Source: Stenotrophomonas rhizophila
GTDB taxonomy: Bacteria; Pseudomonadota; Gammaproteobacteria; Xanthomonadales; Xanthomonadaceae
Reading direction: 5' to 3'
Length of the DNA: 64,000 bases
Assembly (NCBI RefSeq): GCF_000661955.1
Contig: NZ_CP007597.1
Coordinates: 2,287,605 to 2,351,604, forward strand
Part shown: positions 1 to 9,121 of the stretch, in pieces
How the letters are laid out: each line of letters opens with the position of its first letter
Numbering within the stretch: position 1 is the stretch's first letter
Notes under the pieces: generated by a model
The model's input: only the letters and a program-made list of their open reading frames with translations
Told to the model about the DNA's origin: nothing
The model's database searches: none
Program-made: the position numbers and the translations under genes

Positions 1-483
1 CATGATCGAGGTCATCGCACCACCGGCCGAAATGCCGGTGACGTAGACCCGGCGCGGATCGACGCTGTAGCTGCCCTTCACCTGGTCCACGATCCCGGCC
101 AGGATCGACGCCTCGCCGCTGCCGCGCGCCTGGTTGATCGGCAGCTGCCAGTTCCAGCAGCGTGCGGGGTTGGCGGTGACGTTCTGCCGGGGATAGACCA
201 CCAGGAAGCCTTCCGTATCGGCCACGTCGTTGAAGCCGGAGGCCTCGCCCATCAGGTTCGGCCCGGTCACGCAGCCGTGCAGCACCAGCAGCACGGGCAG
301 CGGCTGCGTGGCGTCGTAGCCCGCGGGCACCCACACCTGGTACTCGCGGGCGCCGAAGATGTTGCCGAACAGGCCCACATCCCAATGCCCGGCGGGCCCT
401 GCCGCGAAGGCGCTTGCCGCCGTTGCCAGCCAGGTGCACAGCACCAGCGCGGCCGCCTTGATCGAATTGATTCCAGAGTTCAT
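1..483 (-). CDS. PHB depolymerase-family esterase, N-terminal part (cut by window edge)
   Basis: The first 161 codons of a secreted alpha/beta-hydrolase run off the left edge. Residues 1 to about 28 look like a signal peptide (positive start, Ala-rich hydrophobic stretch ending in AFA). The mature part has the PHB-depolymerase/LpqC pattern: VLLVLHGC around the oxyanion loop and the nucleophile box GISAGG with Ser152. This family cleaves extracellular or periplasmic poly-3-hydroxybutyrate, although some members cut feruloyl or acetyl-xylan esters. It lies 87 bp downstream of the GntP permease on the same strand, so the two are probably co-transcribed. Together with the oligomer hydrolase at 9885 this favours hydroxybutyrate polymer as substrate; that is inference. 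The catalytic Asp and His lie outside the window. Confidence 0.85.
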   Translation of the reverse strand, partial: MNSGINSIKAAALVLCTWLATAASAFAAGPAGHWDVGLFGNIFGAREYQVWVPAGYDATQPLPVLLVLHGCVTGPNLMGEASGFNDVADTEGFLVVYPRQNVTANPARCWNWQLPINQARGSGEASILAGIVDQVKGSYSVDPRRVYVTGISAGGAMTSIM

Positions 484-570
484 TGCCAGATCCTCATGCG
501 TGAGTCGTGGATGAAGTGGTTCCGGGAATCCTCGTGGACCAGCCTTCCAGAGGGTGCTGCGACGCCGCTG

Positions 571-1977
571 TCAAACCCAGCCGGTGGCGTAATAGATGCC
601 GATCACCACGAACACCGCGAGGGTCTTGATGACGGTCACCGCGAAAATGTCCTTGTAGGCCTGGCGATGGGTCAGCCCGGTCACCATCAGCAGGGTGATG
701 ACCGCCCCGTTGTGCGGCAGGCTGTCCATGCCACCGGACGCCATCGAGGCGACCCGATGCAGTACCTCCATCGGGATGCCGGCCGCCTGCGCGTTGGCGA
801 TGAAGGTCTCCGACATCGCGGCCAGGGCGATGCTCATGCCACCGGATGCCGAACCGGTGACGCCGGCCAGGCCGGTTACCGTGACCGCCTCATGCAGCAA
901 CGGATCCTTGATGGAGCCCAGCGCGTTGGCCACCACCATGAAACCCGGCAATGCAGCGATCACTGCACCGAAGCCGTACTCCGATGCGGTGTTCATGGCC
1001 GCCAGCACCGCACCGCTGATGGCCGCCCGGGTGCCTTCGGCAAACTGGGCGACCACCGGGCGCCAGGCCAGCGCCAGCACCGACAGGATGCCCACCAGCA
1101 GCGCCCCCACCACCGCCCAGATTGCCCCGATCTTCGCCACGTCCTGCACGACCGGCGCGGCGTTGCCCATGATCGAAGGCATGAAGCTGTGCTCGCCGCC
1201 GCCGTACCAGTGCGGCATGCCCAGGGTAAACAGCTTGTTGGAGACGAACACCAGTACCAGCGGCAGCACGGCAATGCCCGCGTGCGCCAGATGCGTGCCG
1301 GTGAAGGGCGTCGGCTCGTTCACCAGGGTGGCCGGGTCGCCGTAGCCCTCGCCGTTGCGCTGCGCGACGCGCCGGCGCCACTCCAGGTACGCCATCCCCA
1401 CTGCAAGCACGAAGATGCTGCCCAGCGTGCCCAGCACGGGCGCCGCCCAGGTATCGGTACCGAAGAACGTGGTCGGGATGATGTTCTGGATCTGCGGCGT
1501 GCCGGGCAACGCATCCATGGTGAAGCTGAAACCGCCCACCCCCAGCGTCGCCGGGATCAAGCGCTTGGGAATGTTGCTCTGGCGGAACATTTCGGCCGCG
1601 AACGGATAGACCGCAAACACCACCACGAACAGCGACACGCCACCATAGGTCAGCAGGCCCGACACCAGCACGATCGACAGCATCGCCCGCTGTGGGCCGA
1701 ACAGCCGGATCGCGGCGCCTACGATGGAGCGGGAAAAGCCGGACAGTTCGATCAGCTTGCCGAACACGGCGCCCAGCAGGAACACCGGGAAGTAGAGCTT
1801 CAGGAAGCCCACCATCTTGTCCATGAACAAGCCGGTGAACATCGGGGCCACCAGCGAGGGGTCGGTCAACAGCACGGCGCCAAGGGCGGCGATGGGCGCG
1901 AACAGGATCACGCTGTAACCGCGGTAGGCCACCAGGATCAGGAACCCCAGCGCTGCAAGTACGATCAGTAACGACAT
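571..1977 (-). CDS. GntP-family permease, probable 3-hydroxybutyrate transporter
   Basis: A 468-residue inner-membrane protein with about 12 hydrophobic segments throughout and no signal peptide. The repeated small-residue helices and the FTMDALPGTPQ region fit the GntP/citrate transporter superfamily, at the usual length. GntP members carry gluconate or other small hydroxy-acids, and some are linked to D-3-hydroxybutyrate use. Placement between a PHB-depolymerase-type gene and a divergent TonB receptor suggests import of hydroxybutyrate monomers. The start at 1977 has GGAAG about 8 nt upstream. A GATACT-like -10 (2005-2010, minus strand) lies 33 bp from the centre of a CCTAGG palindrome in the divergent promoter. 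The family is secure; the substrate is inferred from context. Confidence 0.85.
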   Translation of the reverse strand: MSLLIVLAALGFLILVAYRGYSVILFAPIAALGAVLLTDPSLVAPMFTGLFMDKMVGFLKLYFPVFLLGAVFGKLIELSGFSRSIVGAAIRLFGPQRAMLSIVLVSGLLTYGGVSLFVVVFAVYPFAAEMFRQSNIPKRLIPATLGVGGFSFTMDALPGTPQIQNIIPTTFFGTDTWAAPVLGTLGSIFVLAVGMAYLEWRRRVAQRNGEGYGDPATLVNEPTPFTGTHLAHAGIAVLPLVLVFVSNKLFTLGMPHWYGGGEHSFMPSIMGNAAPVVQDVAKIGAIWAVVGALLVGILSVLALAWRPVVAQFAEGTRAAISGAVLAAMNTASEYGFGAVIAALPGFMVVANALGSIKDPLLHEAVTVTGLAGVTGSASGGMSIALAAMSETFIANAQAAGIPMEVLHRVASMASGGMDSLPHNGAVITLLMVTGLTHRQAYKDIFAVTVIKTLAVFVVIGIYYATGWV

Positions 1978-2033
1978 ACGGCGCTTCCAGGTGAGGACGC
2001 GCCCAGTATCCGGATCTGGCGGTCGCTGCCGAC

Positions 2034-2047
2034 TGGACCTAGGTCCA
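2034..2047. promoter_or_regulatory. 14-bp perfect palindrome, candidate operator between gntP-like and TonB receptor genes
   Basis: The sequence tggacctaggtcca is a perfect palindrome centred at 2040.5. On the minus strand a -10-like GATACT is centred 33 bp away; on the plus strand a -10-like stretch at about 2070-2075 is centred 32 bp away. That is where a class II activator centred near -41.5 would sit for both genes. A second, shorter CCTAGG palindrome (agcctaggct) lies at 2073-2082. The same core recurs at 9837-9848. That it binds the LuxR-type regulator at 9122-9796 is inference. Confidence 0.55.
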
Positions 2048-2134
2048 CTCGCCGGTGCACCGCGGCGCCGCTAGCCTAGGCTCCATGGGTGGCAATGGGC
2101 CATCCGCCACGTAGATGCCTTGGGGGAGGACCGC

Positions 2135-4333
2135 ATGAAACGGAATTGCTTGAGCCTGATGATCGGCGCGCTGTTGGCCTCCGGGCCGGTACTGGCACAG
2201 GAGGCGCCACGCGCCGCACCGGCGGCAGGCAAGACCGCTTCGGCCACCAATCTGGACAGCATCACGGTAACCGCGCGCAAGCGTGAGGAAACCCTGCAGG
2301 AGGTGCCGGTGGCCGTCACCGCCTTTACCTCCGAGGCGCTGGACAAGATGAATGTCCAGGACATCAGCGACCTGGATGGCCAGGTGCCCAACCTGACCAT
2401 CTACGCCGCGCGCGGCGCCAGCAGTACGGTCACCGCCTACATCCGCGGCATTGGCCAGTCCGATCCCACCTGGGGCGCGGACCCGGGCGTGGGCATCTAC
2501 CTCGACGACGTGTACATCGCGCGCCCACAGGGTGCGCTGCTGGACGTGTTCGACGTATCGCGCATCGAGGTGCTGCGCGGTCCGCAGGGCACGCTGTATG
2601 GCAAGAACACCATCGGCGGGGCGATCAAGTACATCTCGCGCGGCCTGCCCACCCAGAACGAAGGCTTCGCCCAGATCACCGTGGGCAACTACGGCCAGCT
2701 GGACGCCAAGGCCGCCATCGGCGGTCCGGTGGGCGGCGCCGACAGCGGCCTGCGGGCGCGCGTGGCGGTGGCCAGCATGAACCGCGACGGCTTCGGCGAG
2801 AACACGTTCAATGGCCAGCCGGTCAGTGACAAGCAGATCAACGCCGCCCGCCTCAACGTGGGTGCCTACGCGGGCGACGATTTCGACGTGCAGTTCGCCC
2901 TGGACTGGATCGACGACCAATCCGGCATGCGCGGGTCGAAGATGCTGGCACCCAACCCGTTCACCCCGGCCTACCCGCCGATGGATGACCGCTACGACAT
3001 CCGGTCGGGCATGCGCAACCTCAACAGCGTCGAGACCAAGGGCGCGTCGGCAACGGTGAACTGGCGGCCCAACGACGACCTCGCACTGAAGTACGTGGTG
3101 GCCAAGCGCGAGTCGGACAGCGATGCCAACATCGACTTCGACAGCACGCCGGTCAAGCTGGCCGATGTGGGCGGGGCCTACACCGACAACCAGGTCAGCA
3201 ACGAGGTCCAGCTCAACTATGATGCCGGTGGCAAGGTGCGCGGCGTGGTGGGCTTGTACCAGTTCAGCGGTGAAGCCGGTGGCCAGATCCGCAACAACTT
3301 CTTCAACCTTCAGTTCGGCGATACCCGCGGCAAGGTGCTGACCGACAGCATCGCGCTGTATGCCGATTGGACCTTCGACCTGACCAGCAAGCTGAAGCTG
3401 GACGTCGGCGCCCGCTACACCGACGAGGACAAGCGCGCGATCGTGTTGAACCGCTTCTACGCCGATGCGACCTTCAGCAGGCCGATTGCGGTGGCGGCGG
3501 ATTTCGACAAGAAGACCAACTTCACGAACGTCTCGCCGAAGGTGTCGCTGGACTACCAGATCACCCCGGACATCATGGTCTACGGATTGGCGACGCGCGG
3601 CTTCAAGTCGGGCGGCTACAACATCCGCGCCAACGCCGTGGCCGTGCCGCGCTCGGCCGAGCCGTTCGACGACGAGACCGTCGACAGCATTGAGATCGGC
3701 AGCAAGATGGCTTTCCTCGACCAGCGCGTATTCCTGAACCTGTCGGCCTTCCACAACAAGTACAAGGATATCCAGCTGTCGGTGTTCACCGGCATTGATA
3801 CCAATGGCGACGGCACCAATGATGCCTTCTTCGGCGACTTCACCAATGCCGGCGCCGGCACCATCAACGGGCTGGAAATCGAGTACCAGTACCTGCCCAG
3901 CCAGCACTGGTTGATCTCCGGCAACCTGGCCTGGCTGGACGCCAAGTACGATGAATACATGGACCGTGGCGTCAACGTGGCCGACCAGATGAAGTTCACC
4001 AACGCACCGGATTTCTCCGGCGCGTTGAACGTGGAGTACCGCACCGATCTGGCCAGCGGCGGCAACCTCTCGGCACGGGTGAGCTACAGCTACCAGAGCG
4101 AAGTGTGGCCGACCACCGACCTGAGCCCGGTGATCCGCCAGGACGGCTACGGGCTGGTCAATGCCGGTGTGATCTGGAAGCTGGACGATGCCTGGACCTT
4201 CTCGCTGCAGGGCACCAACCTGGCCGACAAGGAATACCGCACCACCGGTTACAACATTCCGGCGGTCGGCACGCTGATAGGCTTCTATGGCCCGCCGCGC
4301 CAATATAGCCTCAGCGTTCGTTACGATTTCTAG
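2135..4333 (+). CDS. TonB-dependent outer-membrane receptor
   Basis: A 732-residue receptor. The ATG at 2135 is preferred over an upstream TTG because the strong Shine-Dalgarno gggggagga lies at 2122-2130. Residues 1-21 form a signal peptide ending at ALAQ-like VLAQ. A TonB-box-like DSITVTARKREE follows, then a plug domain with the typical EVLRGPQGTLYGKN motif, then a 22-strand-type barrel ending in an aromatic residue (RYDF). The subtype resembles receptors for non-siderophore ligands common in xanthomonads and sphingomonads. It is divergent from the GntP permease and followed after 11 bp by a hydrolase. The natural reading is uptake of hydroxybutyrate oligomers or an associated ligand. Family certain, ligand inferred. 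Confidence 0.9.
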   Translation: MKRNCLSLMIGALLASGPVLAQEAPRAAPAAGKTASATNLDSITVTARKREETLQEVPVAVTAFTSEALDKMNVQDISDLDGQVPNLTIYAARGASSTVTAYIRGIGQSDPTWGADPGVGIYLDDVYIARPQGALLDVFDVSRIEVLRGPQGTLYGKNTIGGAIKYISRGLPTQNEGFAQITVGNYGQLDAKAAIGGPVGGADSGLRARVAVASMNRDGFGENTFNGQPVSDKQINAARLNVGAYAGDDFDVQFALDWIDDQSGMRGSKMLAPNPFTPAYPPMDDRYDIRSGMRNLNSVETKGASATVNWRPNDDLALKYVVAKRESDSDANIDFDSTPVKLADVGGAYTDNQVSNEVQLNYDAGGKVRGVVGLYQFSGEAGGQIRNNFFNLQFGDTRGKVLTDSIALYADWTFDLTSKLKLDVGARYTDEDKRAIVLNRFYADATFSRPIAVAADFDKKTNFTNVSPKVSLDYQITPDIMVYGLATRGFKSGGYNIRANAVAVPRSAEPFDDETVDSIEIGSKMAFLDQRVFLNLSAFHNKYKDIQLSVFTGIDTNGDGTNDAFFGDFTNAGAGTINGLEIEYQYLPSQHWLISGNLAWLDAKYDEYMDRGVNVADQMKFTNAPDFSGALNVEYRTDLASGGNLSARVSYSYQSEVWPTTDLSPVIRQDGYGLVNAGVIWKLDDAWTFSLQGTNLADKEYRTTGYNIPAVGTLIGFYGPPRQYSLSVRYDF

Positions 4334-4344
4334 GAAGCTTGTGC

Positions 4345-5223
4345 ATGACGCCGTCTTACGATGATCTGTACTGGAACGGCAACGACGGGTTGCGCCTGCA
4401 TGCGCGCGACCATGCACCGGCCGCGGGGCAACCGCCTCGCGGCACGGTGGTCTGCATTCCGGGGTTGACCCGCAATGCGGCCGACTTCGATGCCCTTGCA
4501 CACACGCTGACCGCCGCCGGCTGGCGCGTACTTGCCGTTGACCTGCGCGGGCGGGCACGCTCGGCGCGGGCGCCGGACCCGGCCGGCTACAACCCGCGCG
4601 CGTATGCCGACGACATGGTGGCGCTGCTGCAGTCGCAGAACATCGACAAGGCGGTGTTCATCGGCACGTCGCTGGGCGTGCTGGTGACCATTACCCTCGC
4701 CTCCCGCGCGCCCGAGCGCATTGCCGCCGCGGTGCTCAACGATGCCGGCCCCAAGGTGCCGCGCGAAGCCCTGGCGCGGATCGGCAAATACGCCGGCAAG
4801 CCCGTACCCCCCATGGACCTGGCGCAGGCCACGGCCTATGTGGAATCCATCGGCAAGGCCTCGTTCCCGCGCTTCACTGCCGAGGACTGGCGGGTGATGG
4901 CCGCCAACACCTTCCGCCAGCGCGACGATGGGCTGCTGGAACTGGACTACGACCCGGCGGTGATCCGCACCACGCGGCCGTGGGTGCTGTGGCTGCTGCG
5001 CCCGGTGCTGTGGCGCGCGGTGCGTGGGCTGACGGCGCGCGTGCCGGTGCTGGTGGTGCGCGGGGCGTTGTCGGACATCCTGCCGGCCGATGTCGCACGC
5101 AGGATGGCCGCGACCTCCCCCACCGCCTGTCTGGTCGAGGTGCCGGAGGTGGGGCATGCGCCGACCTTGTCCGAGCCCGAAGCGCGTGAGGCGATCCTGG
5201 CCTTGCTGGAACGCGTGCGATGA
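4345..5223 (+). CDS. alpha/beta-hydrolase
   Basis: A 292-residue cytosolic alpha/beta-hydrolase with no signal peptide. The ATG at 4345 follows AGGAAG at 4332-4337. Visible features are the oxyanion-loop CIPGLTRN near residue 40, the nucleophile elbow GTSLG with Ser109, and a C-terminal catalytic His in VGHAP. It begins 11 bp after the TonB receptor and overlaps the next gene by ATGA, so the three genes look like one operon. Family members hydrolyse esters, lactones or thioesters; here an intracellular hydroxyacid oligomer or acyl-CoA thioester is plausible from context only. Confidence 0.85.
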   Translation: MTPSYDDLYWNGNDGLRLHARDHAPAAGQPPRGTVVCIPGLTRNAADFDALAHTLTAAGWRVLAVDLRGRARSARAPDPAGYNPRAYADDMVALLQSQNIDKAVFIGTSLGVLVTITLASRAPERIAAAVLNDAGPKVPREALARIGKYAGKPVPPMDLAQATAYVESIGKASFPRFTAEDWRVMAANTFRQRDDGLLELDYDPAVIRTTRPWVLWLLRPVLWRAVRGLTARVPVLVVRGALSDILPADVARRMAATSPTACLVEVPEVGHAPTLSEPEAREAILALLERVR

Positions 5224-5705
5224 ACGCCGCATCCTGGATTGATGAACTGCCGGCCACGCTGCAGCCGCTGGGGAAATGGGCCGCAACCGAGCGTTTGGGT
5301 GGCAGCACGCGCCTCACGCAATCACGGATCGACGCGTTCGCCGACGCCACCGGTGACCACAACTGGATTCACGTCGACCCGACCCGCGCACAGGCGGGGT
5401 TGCCCGGCGGGCAGACCATCGCCCATGGATTTCTCCTGCTCTCCCTCACCGTCGAAGACGATGTGGCGGCGCTGACCGGCTTCCCCGGCATCGCCCACGT
5501 ACTCAACTACGGTTTGAACAAGGTCCGCTTTCTGGCGCCGGTGCCAAGCGGCTCCGAGGTCCGGGTGCGCTCGCGCCTGCTGGCACTGGAAGCACGCAAC
5601 CCGGGGCAATGGCTGCTGACCCAGCACAAGGCCGTGGAGGTTGTCCCCGGTGGCGAAGTGGCGCTGGTGGCCGAGCAGCTGTCGCTGATCGTGCTCACCG
5701 CCTAG
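5220..5705 (+). CDS. MaoC-family (R)-specific enoyl-CoA hydratase-like protein
   Basis: A 161-residue single hot-dog-fold protein of the MaoC/NodN type. The hydratase-2 signature is present: Asp46 and His51 in GDHNWIHVDP with the same Asp-x4-His spacing as PhaJ, followed by the IAHGFLLLSL helix. PhaJ-type enzymes interconvert (R)-3-hydroxyacyl-CoA and trans-2-enoyl-CoA, linking polyhydroxyalkanoate monomers to beta-oxidation. It overlaps the hydrolase gene by 4 bp (ATGA) and ends 64 bp before the sensor kinase. In this locus it could dehydrate (R)-3-hydroxybutyryl-CoA made by the ligase at 11754. NodN-like members have other, poorly known substrates, so the reaction is a prediction. Confidence 0.83.
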   Translation: MNAASWIDELPATLQPLGKWAATERLGGSTRLTQSRIDAFADATGDHNWIHVDPTRAQAGLPGGQTIAHGFLLLSLTVEDDVAALTGFPGIAHVLNYGLNKVRFLAPVPSGSEVRVRSRLLALEARNPGQWLLTQHKAVEVVPGGEVALVAEQLSLIVLTA

Positions 5706-5769
5706 CACTGCCCTACCGCACCGTGCCGGCCTACTGCCCGGCGGCGGCGGTTCTCTCTACACTGGAGCG

Positions 5770-8700
5770 ATGTTGACGCCCACCATCGTCCTGTTCGCCT
5801 GCATCGCATGGACCGTGCTGCTGTTTGGCGTTGCCCTGTGGGGGGAGCGTCAGGGGCACCGCCTGTCCAGGCTCTGGCCGGCCATCTACGCGCTGTCGCT
5901 CGGCGTGCACTGCACCGCATGGACGTACTACGGCGCCGCCTCGCAGGGCGTGCAATGGGGCTTCCCGATCCCACCGACACTGATCGGCATGGCGCTGATT
6001 TTCGCCTTCGGCCTGCCGTTCCTGGCGCGCCTCGGGCGCCTGGCCAAACAGCACAACAGCGCCACCATCGCCGACCTGGTGGTCGCGCGGCTGCGTACCG
6101 ATCAAGGCCTGGGCGTCACCATCACCCTGGTCGCCTTGTTCGGCATCATTCCCTACATCGCGCTGCAGCTCAAAGCGGTCAGCCAGGGCCTCGGCGCGTT
6201 GCTGGGCGATCAGTTCGCGCCGGTTGGGTGGCAGCTGGACATCTCGTTCTGGTTCGCGCTGACCATGGCTGCGTTTACCCTGCTGTTTGGTGCACGCAAG
6301 GCATCGGCCACCGAGCACAACCGCGGCATCGTGGTCGCGCTGGGCCTGGAATCGCTGTTGAAGCTGACGGCGCTGCTGGCCATCGGCCTGTATGCCGGGC
6401 TGTCGGTGCACCAGGCCGGCACGCCCCTGCTGGAGAAGATGGCACATCTGCCGCCGCCGGCCGTCATCCCGGATTTCCTGACCATGGTCGCGCTCGGCGC
6501 GATGGCCGCGTTCACCCTGCCCCATCAGTTTCATGTGGGCGTGGTCGAACTGCGCCAACCCTCCGACCTGAAAACGGCGCGCTGGCTGTTCCCGCTGTAT
6601 CTGCTGCTGATCGGCCTGCCGTCGGTGCCGATGGCGCTGTCCGGTGCCGCGCAGCTGCCGGCGTCGATGTCGCCCGACCTGTACGTGCTGGCCCTGCCGC
6701 AGGCACGCGGCCACCACGTACTGGCGCTGCTGGCGTACCTGGGCAGCCTGAGCGCGGCCACCGGCATGATGATCCTGTCCGGGCTGACCCTGTCGATCAT
6801 GCTCGGCAACCACGGCGTGGGGTCGCGCCTGCTGAGCGGCGTCACGGCCTTCAACACCGGCGCCGACCTGCGTCCGCGTGTGCTGGCGTTCCGGCGCGCC
6901 GGTATCGTTGCGGTGTTCCTGATGTCATGGCTGTACAGCCGCGCGATGAGCGGCACCGAAGCGCTCAGCGATTTCGGCCTGATGTCGTTCACCGCGCTCT
7001 CGCAACTGGCACCGGCCGTCCTGTTGGCGGTGTATCGCCCGCGCACGCCCTCCCCGGCCATCATTGCCGGCATCGTGCTGGGCTCACTGGTCTGGCTGTG
7101 GCTGGTGTTGCTGCCGATGGTGATCCCGGCTGCGCCGCCGTCTGCCAGCCCCGAGGGACTGCACTGGCTGGCGATGTTCTCGCTGCGCATGCAGCCGGGG
7201 CATATCGCGATCAGCATGGGTGCCAGCCTGGCGGTCAACCTGGCCACGGTTGTGCTGGTGTCGCGCGCCGTGCGCCCCTCGCTGCCACGGCAGCGGGACG
7301 CGGTGGCCGCCGCGTCGATGCGCAAGACCGCCGGTCGCTTCCTCGGCCCGGAACGGGCACGGCAGCTGATGGACGGCCACGCCGGGCAGATGCTGGATGA
7401 CGACCGGGTCACCGCCATCGAGCGCGAGCTCACCGCCGTGGTGGGCGCCGGCATGGCGCGGCTGCTGGTGGAGGCCGCACGCGATGGCGGCGCCGCGCCG
7501 CTGGACGCGGTCACCCGCGCCGTCGGTGAGGCCACCCAAGTACTGCGCTTCAACCAGCGCCTGCTGGAAGCGGCCTTGGAGAACATGAGCCAGGGCATCA
7601 GCGTGGTCGATGCCCAGCTGCAGCTGGTGGCCTGGAACAGCCGCTATGCCGCGCTGTTCAAGTTCCCCCCGGAACTGCTGCAGGTGGGGCAGCCGGTGGT
7701 CAACCTCACGGCGTGGGCGTTGGGACAGCTGAAAATCGGCGACAGCCCCGGCGACAGCCCCGGCGACACGCGCGACAAGGCGTTGCAGCGCCGTGTTGCC
7801 CACATGCGCCGCGCTACCCCGCACCTGTCCGAGCGGATATTCCCGGACAACACCATCGTGGAAATCCGCGGCAACCCGATGCCGGGGGGCGGCTACGTGG
7901 CCACCTTCACCGACGTCACCGCCTTCCGCCGCGCCGAGGATGCACTCAAGCGCAGTAACGAAACCCTGGAACGCCGCGTGCAGGACCGCACCGCAAGGCT
8001 GGAGCAGGCCGTGCACGAGGCCGAGCGGGCCAACGTGGCCAAGACCCGCTTCCTCACCGCCGTCGGCCACGACCTGATCCAGCCCCTGCACGCGGCGCAG
8101 CTGCTCACCGACGCCATGTCGCAGCACATTGAGTCCGAGTTCCTGGACAGCTTCCTGCGCCAGATCCGCGGCGCCTTGGAATCCACCGACGACCTGCTGT
8201 CGGGCCTGCTCGATATTTCGCGGCTGGAGGCCGGTGGACTGGTGGCCGATCCGCGCCCGTTCGCGCTGTCCACCGTGCTGGACCCGCTGGCGCAGGAGTT
8301 CGCCGTGCTGGCCGCGGCGCGCGGCCTGCAGTTCCGCCATGTCCGCACCCGCGCCTGGGTGCACAGCGACCCGCTGCTGCTGCGCCGCGTGCTGCAGAAC
8401 TTCCTGGCCAATGCCATCCGCTATACGCGTAACGGCGGCGTGCTGCTGGGCGTGCGTCGCCGGGGCAATACGCTGTCGATCGGGGTGCATGACAGTGGTC
8501 CCGGCATCGCCGCGGAACAGCAGGCGGTGGTGTTCGAGGAGTTCCATCGCGGCGACCGCAGCAATGGCCAGGGCCTGGGCCTTGGCCTGACCATCGCCCA
8601 CCGCATTGCCGACCTGCTGCACGCACCGCTGGAACTGCACAGCGTGCTCGATCGCGGCTCGGCCTTCTCCATCTCCGTGGCACAAGCCACTGCGCCCGCG

Positions 8701-9114
8701 GCGCCGCGGATTGAAGCCACGGCCGGCAACAGCACCATAAAGGGCATCCGTGTGCTGGTGGTCGACAACGATCCGGACGCACTGGAGGCCATGCGGCAGA
8801 TGCTGCTTGCGTGGGGCTGCGAGGTCGTCGCGGTGCGGGATGCCCGTGACGTGGGTGCAGCCGCGCACGAGGCCGCGCTGTGGCTCTTCGACTACCACCT
8901 TGACGAAGGCGATACCGGGGTTTCGCTGTGGACGCGCCTCGCCGCCGTGCATGGGGCGCGGCCAACGGTGATTCTCAGTGCCGATACCGGCAGCGACACC
9001 CGCGAAGCGGTGCGCGAGGTGGGGCTATCCCTGTTGAACAAGCCGTTCAAGCCGTTGGCGCTGCGCTGGGCGATCAATCACCTGCTGGCCACCCCGCGCC
9101 CGGCCACCGCCTGA
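5770..9114 (+). CDS. crbS: hybrid histidine kinase with N-terminal sodium/solute symporter domain (CrbS/MxtR type)
   Basis: A 1114-residue membrane sensor. Residues 1 to about 500 form a 13-helix SLC5/SSS symporter-like domain. A PAS domain follows (about 600-715), then a coiled linker, a HisKA H-box (GHDLIQPL, His767), a HATPase with N-box QNFLANAIRYT and G-boxes HDSGPGI and GLGLGLT, and a C-terminal receiver with phospho-acceptor Asp1041 in FDYHL and Lys in NKPFKP. This is the architecture of CrbS (Vibrio) and MxtR (Pseudomonas), which control acetate and short-chain acyl-CoA metabolism. ATG 5770 has GGAG 2-5 nt upstream. The LuxR regulator lies 7 bp beyond its stop, tail to tail. A 12-nt in-frame repeat (GDSP) sits in the PAS region at 7738-7770. 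Confidence 0.9.
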   Translation: MLTPTIVLFACIAWTVLLFGVALWGERQGHRLSRLWPAIYALSLGVHCTAWTYYGAASQGVQWGFPIPPTLIGMALIFAFGLPFLARLGRLAKQHNSATIADLVVARLRTDQGLGVTITLVALFGIIPYIALQLKAVSQGLGALLGDQFAPVGWQLDISFWFALTMAAFTLLFGARKASATEHNRGIVVALGLESLLKLTALLAIGLYAGLSVHQAGTPLLEKMAHLPPPAVIPDFLTMVALGAMAAFTLPHQFHVGVVELRQPSDLKTARWLFPLYLLLIGLPSVPMALSGAAQLPASMSPDLYVLALPQARGHHVLALLAYLGSLSAATGMMILSGLTLSIMLGNHGVGSRLLSGVTAFNTGADLRPRVLAFRRAGIVAVFLMSWLYSRAMSGTEALSDFGLMSFTALSQLAPAVLLAVYRPRTPSPAIIAGIVLGSLVWLWLVLLPMVIPAAPPSASPEGLHWLAMFSLRMQPGHIAISMGASLAVNLATVVLVSRAVRPSLPRQRDAVAAASMRKTAGRFLGPERARQLMDGHAGQMLDDDRVTAIERELTAVVGAGMARLLVEAARDGGAAPLDAVTRAVGEATQVLRFNQRLLEAALENMSQGISVVDAQLQLVAWNSRYAALFKFPPELLQVGQPVVNLTAWALGQLKIGDSPGDSPGDTRDKALQRRVAHMRRATPHLSERIFPDNTIVEIRGNPMPGGGYVATFTDVTAFRRAEDALKRSNETLERRVQDRTARLEQAVHEAERANVAKTRFLTAVGHDLIQPLHAAQLLTDAMSQHIESEFLDSFLRQIRGALESTDDLLSGLLDISRLEAGGLVADPRPFALSTVLDPLAQEFAVLAAARGLQFRHVRTRAWVHSDPLLLRRVLQNFLANAIRYTRNGGVLLGVRRRGNTLSIGVHDSGPGIAAEQQAVVFEEFHRGDRSNGQGLGLGLTIAHRIADLLHAPLELHSVLDRGSAFSISVAQATAPAAPRIEATAGNSTIKGIRVLVVDNDPDALEAMRQMLLAWGCEVVAVRDARDVGAAAHEAALWLFDYHLDEGDTGVSLWTRLAAVHGARPTVILSADTGSDTREAVREVGLSLLNKPFKPLALRWAINHLLATPRPATA

Positions 9115-9121
9115 CGCAGGA

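Noticed and set aside
2039..4558. 839-codon open frame antisense to the TonB receptor
   Set aside because: No recognisable motif; shadow of a clear receptor gene.
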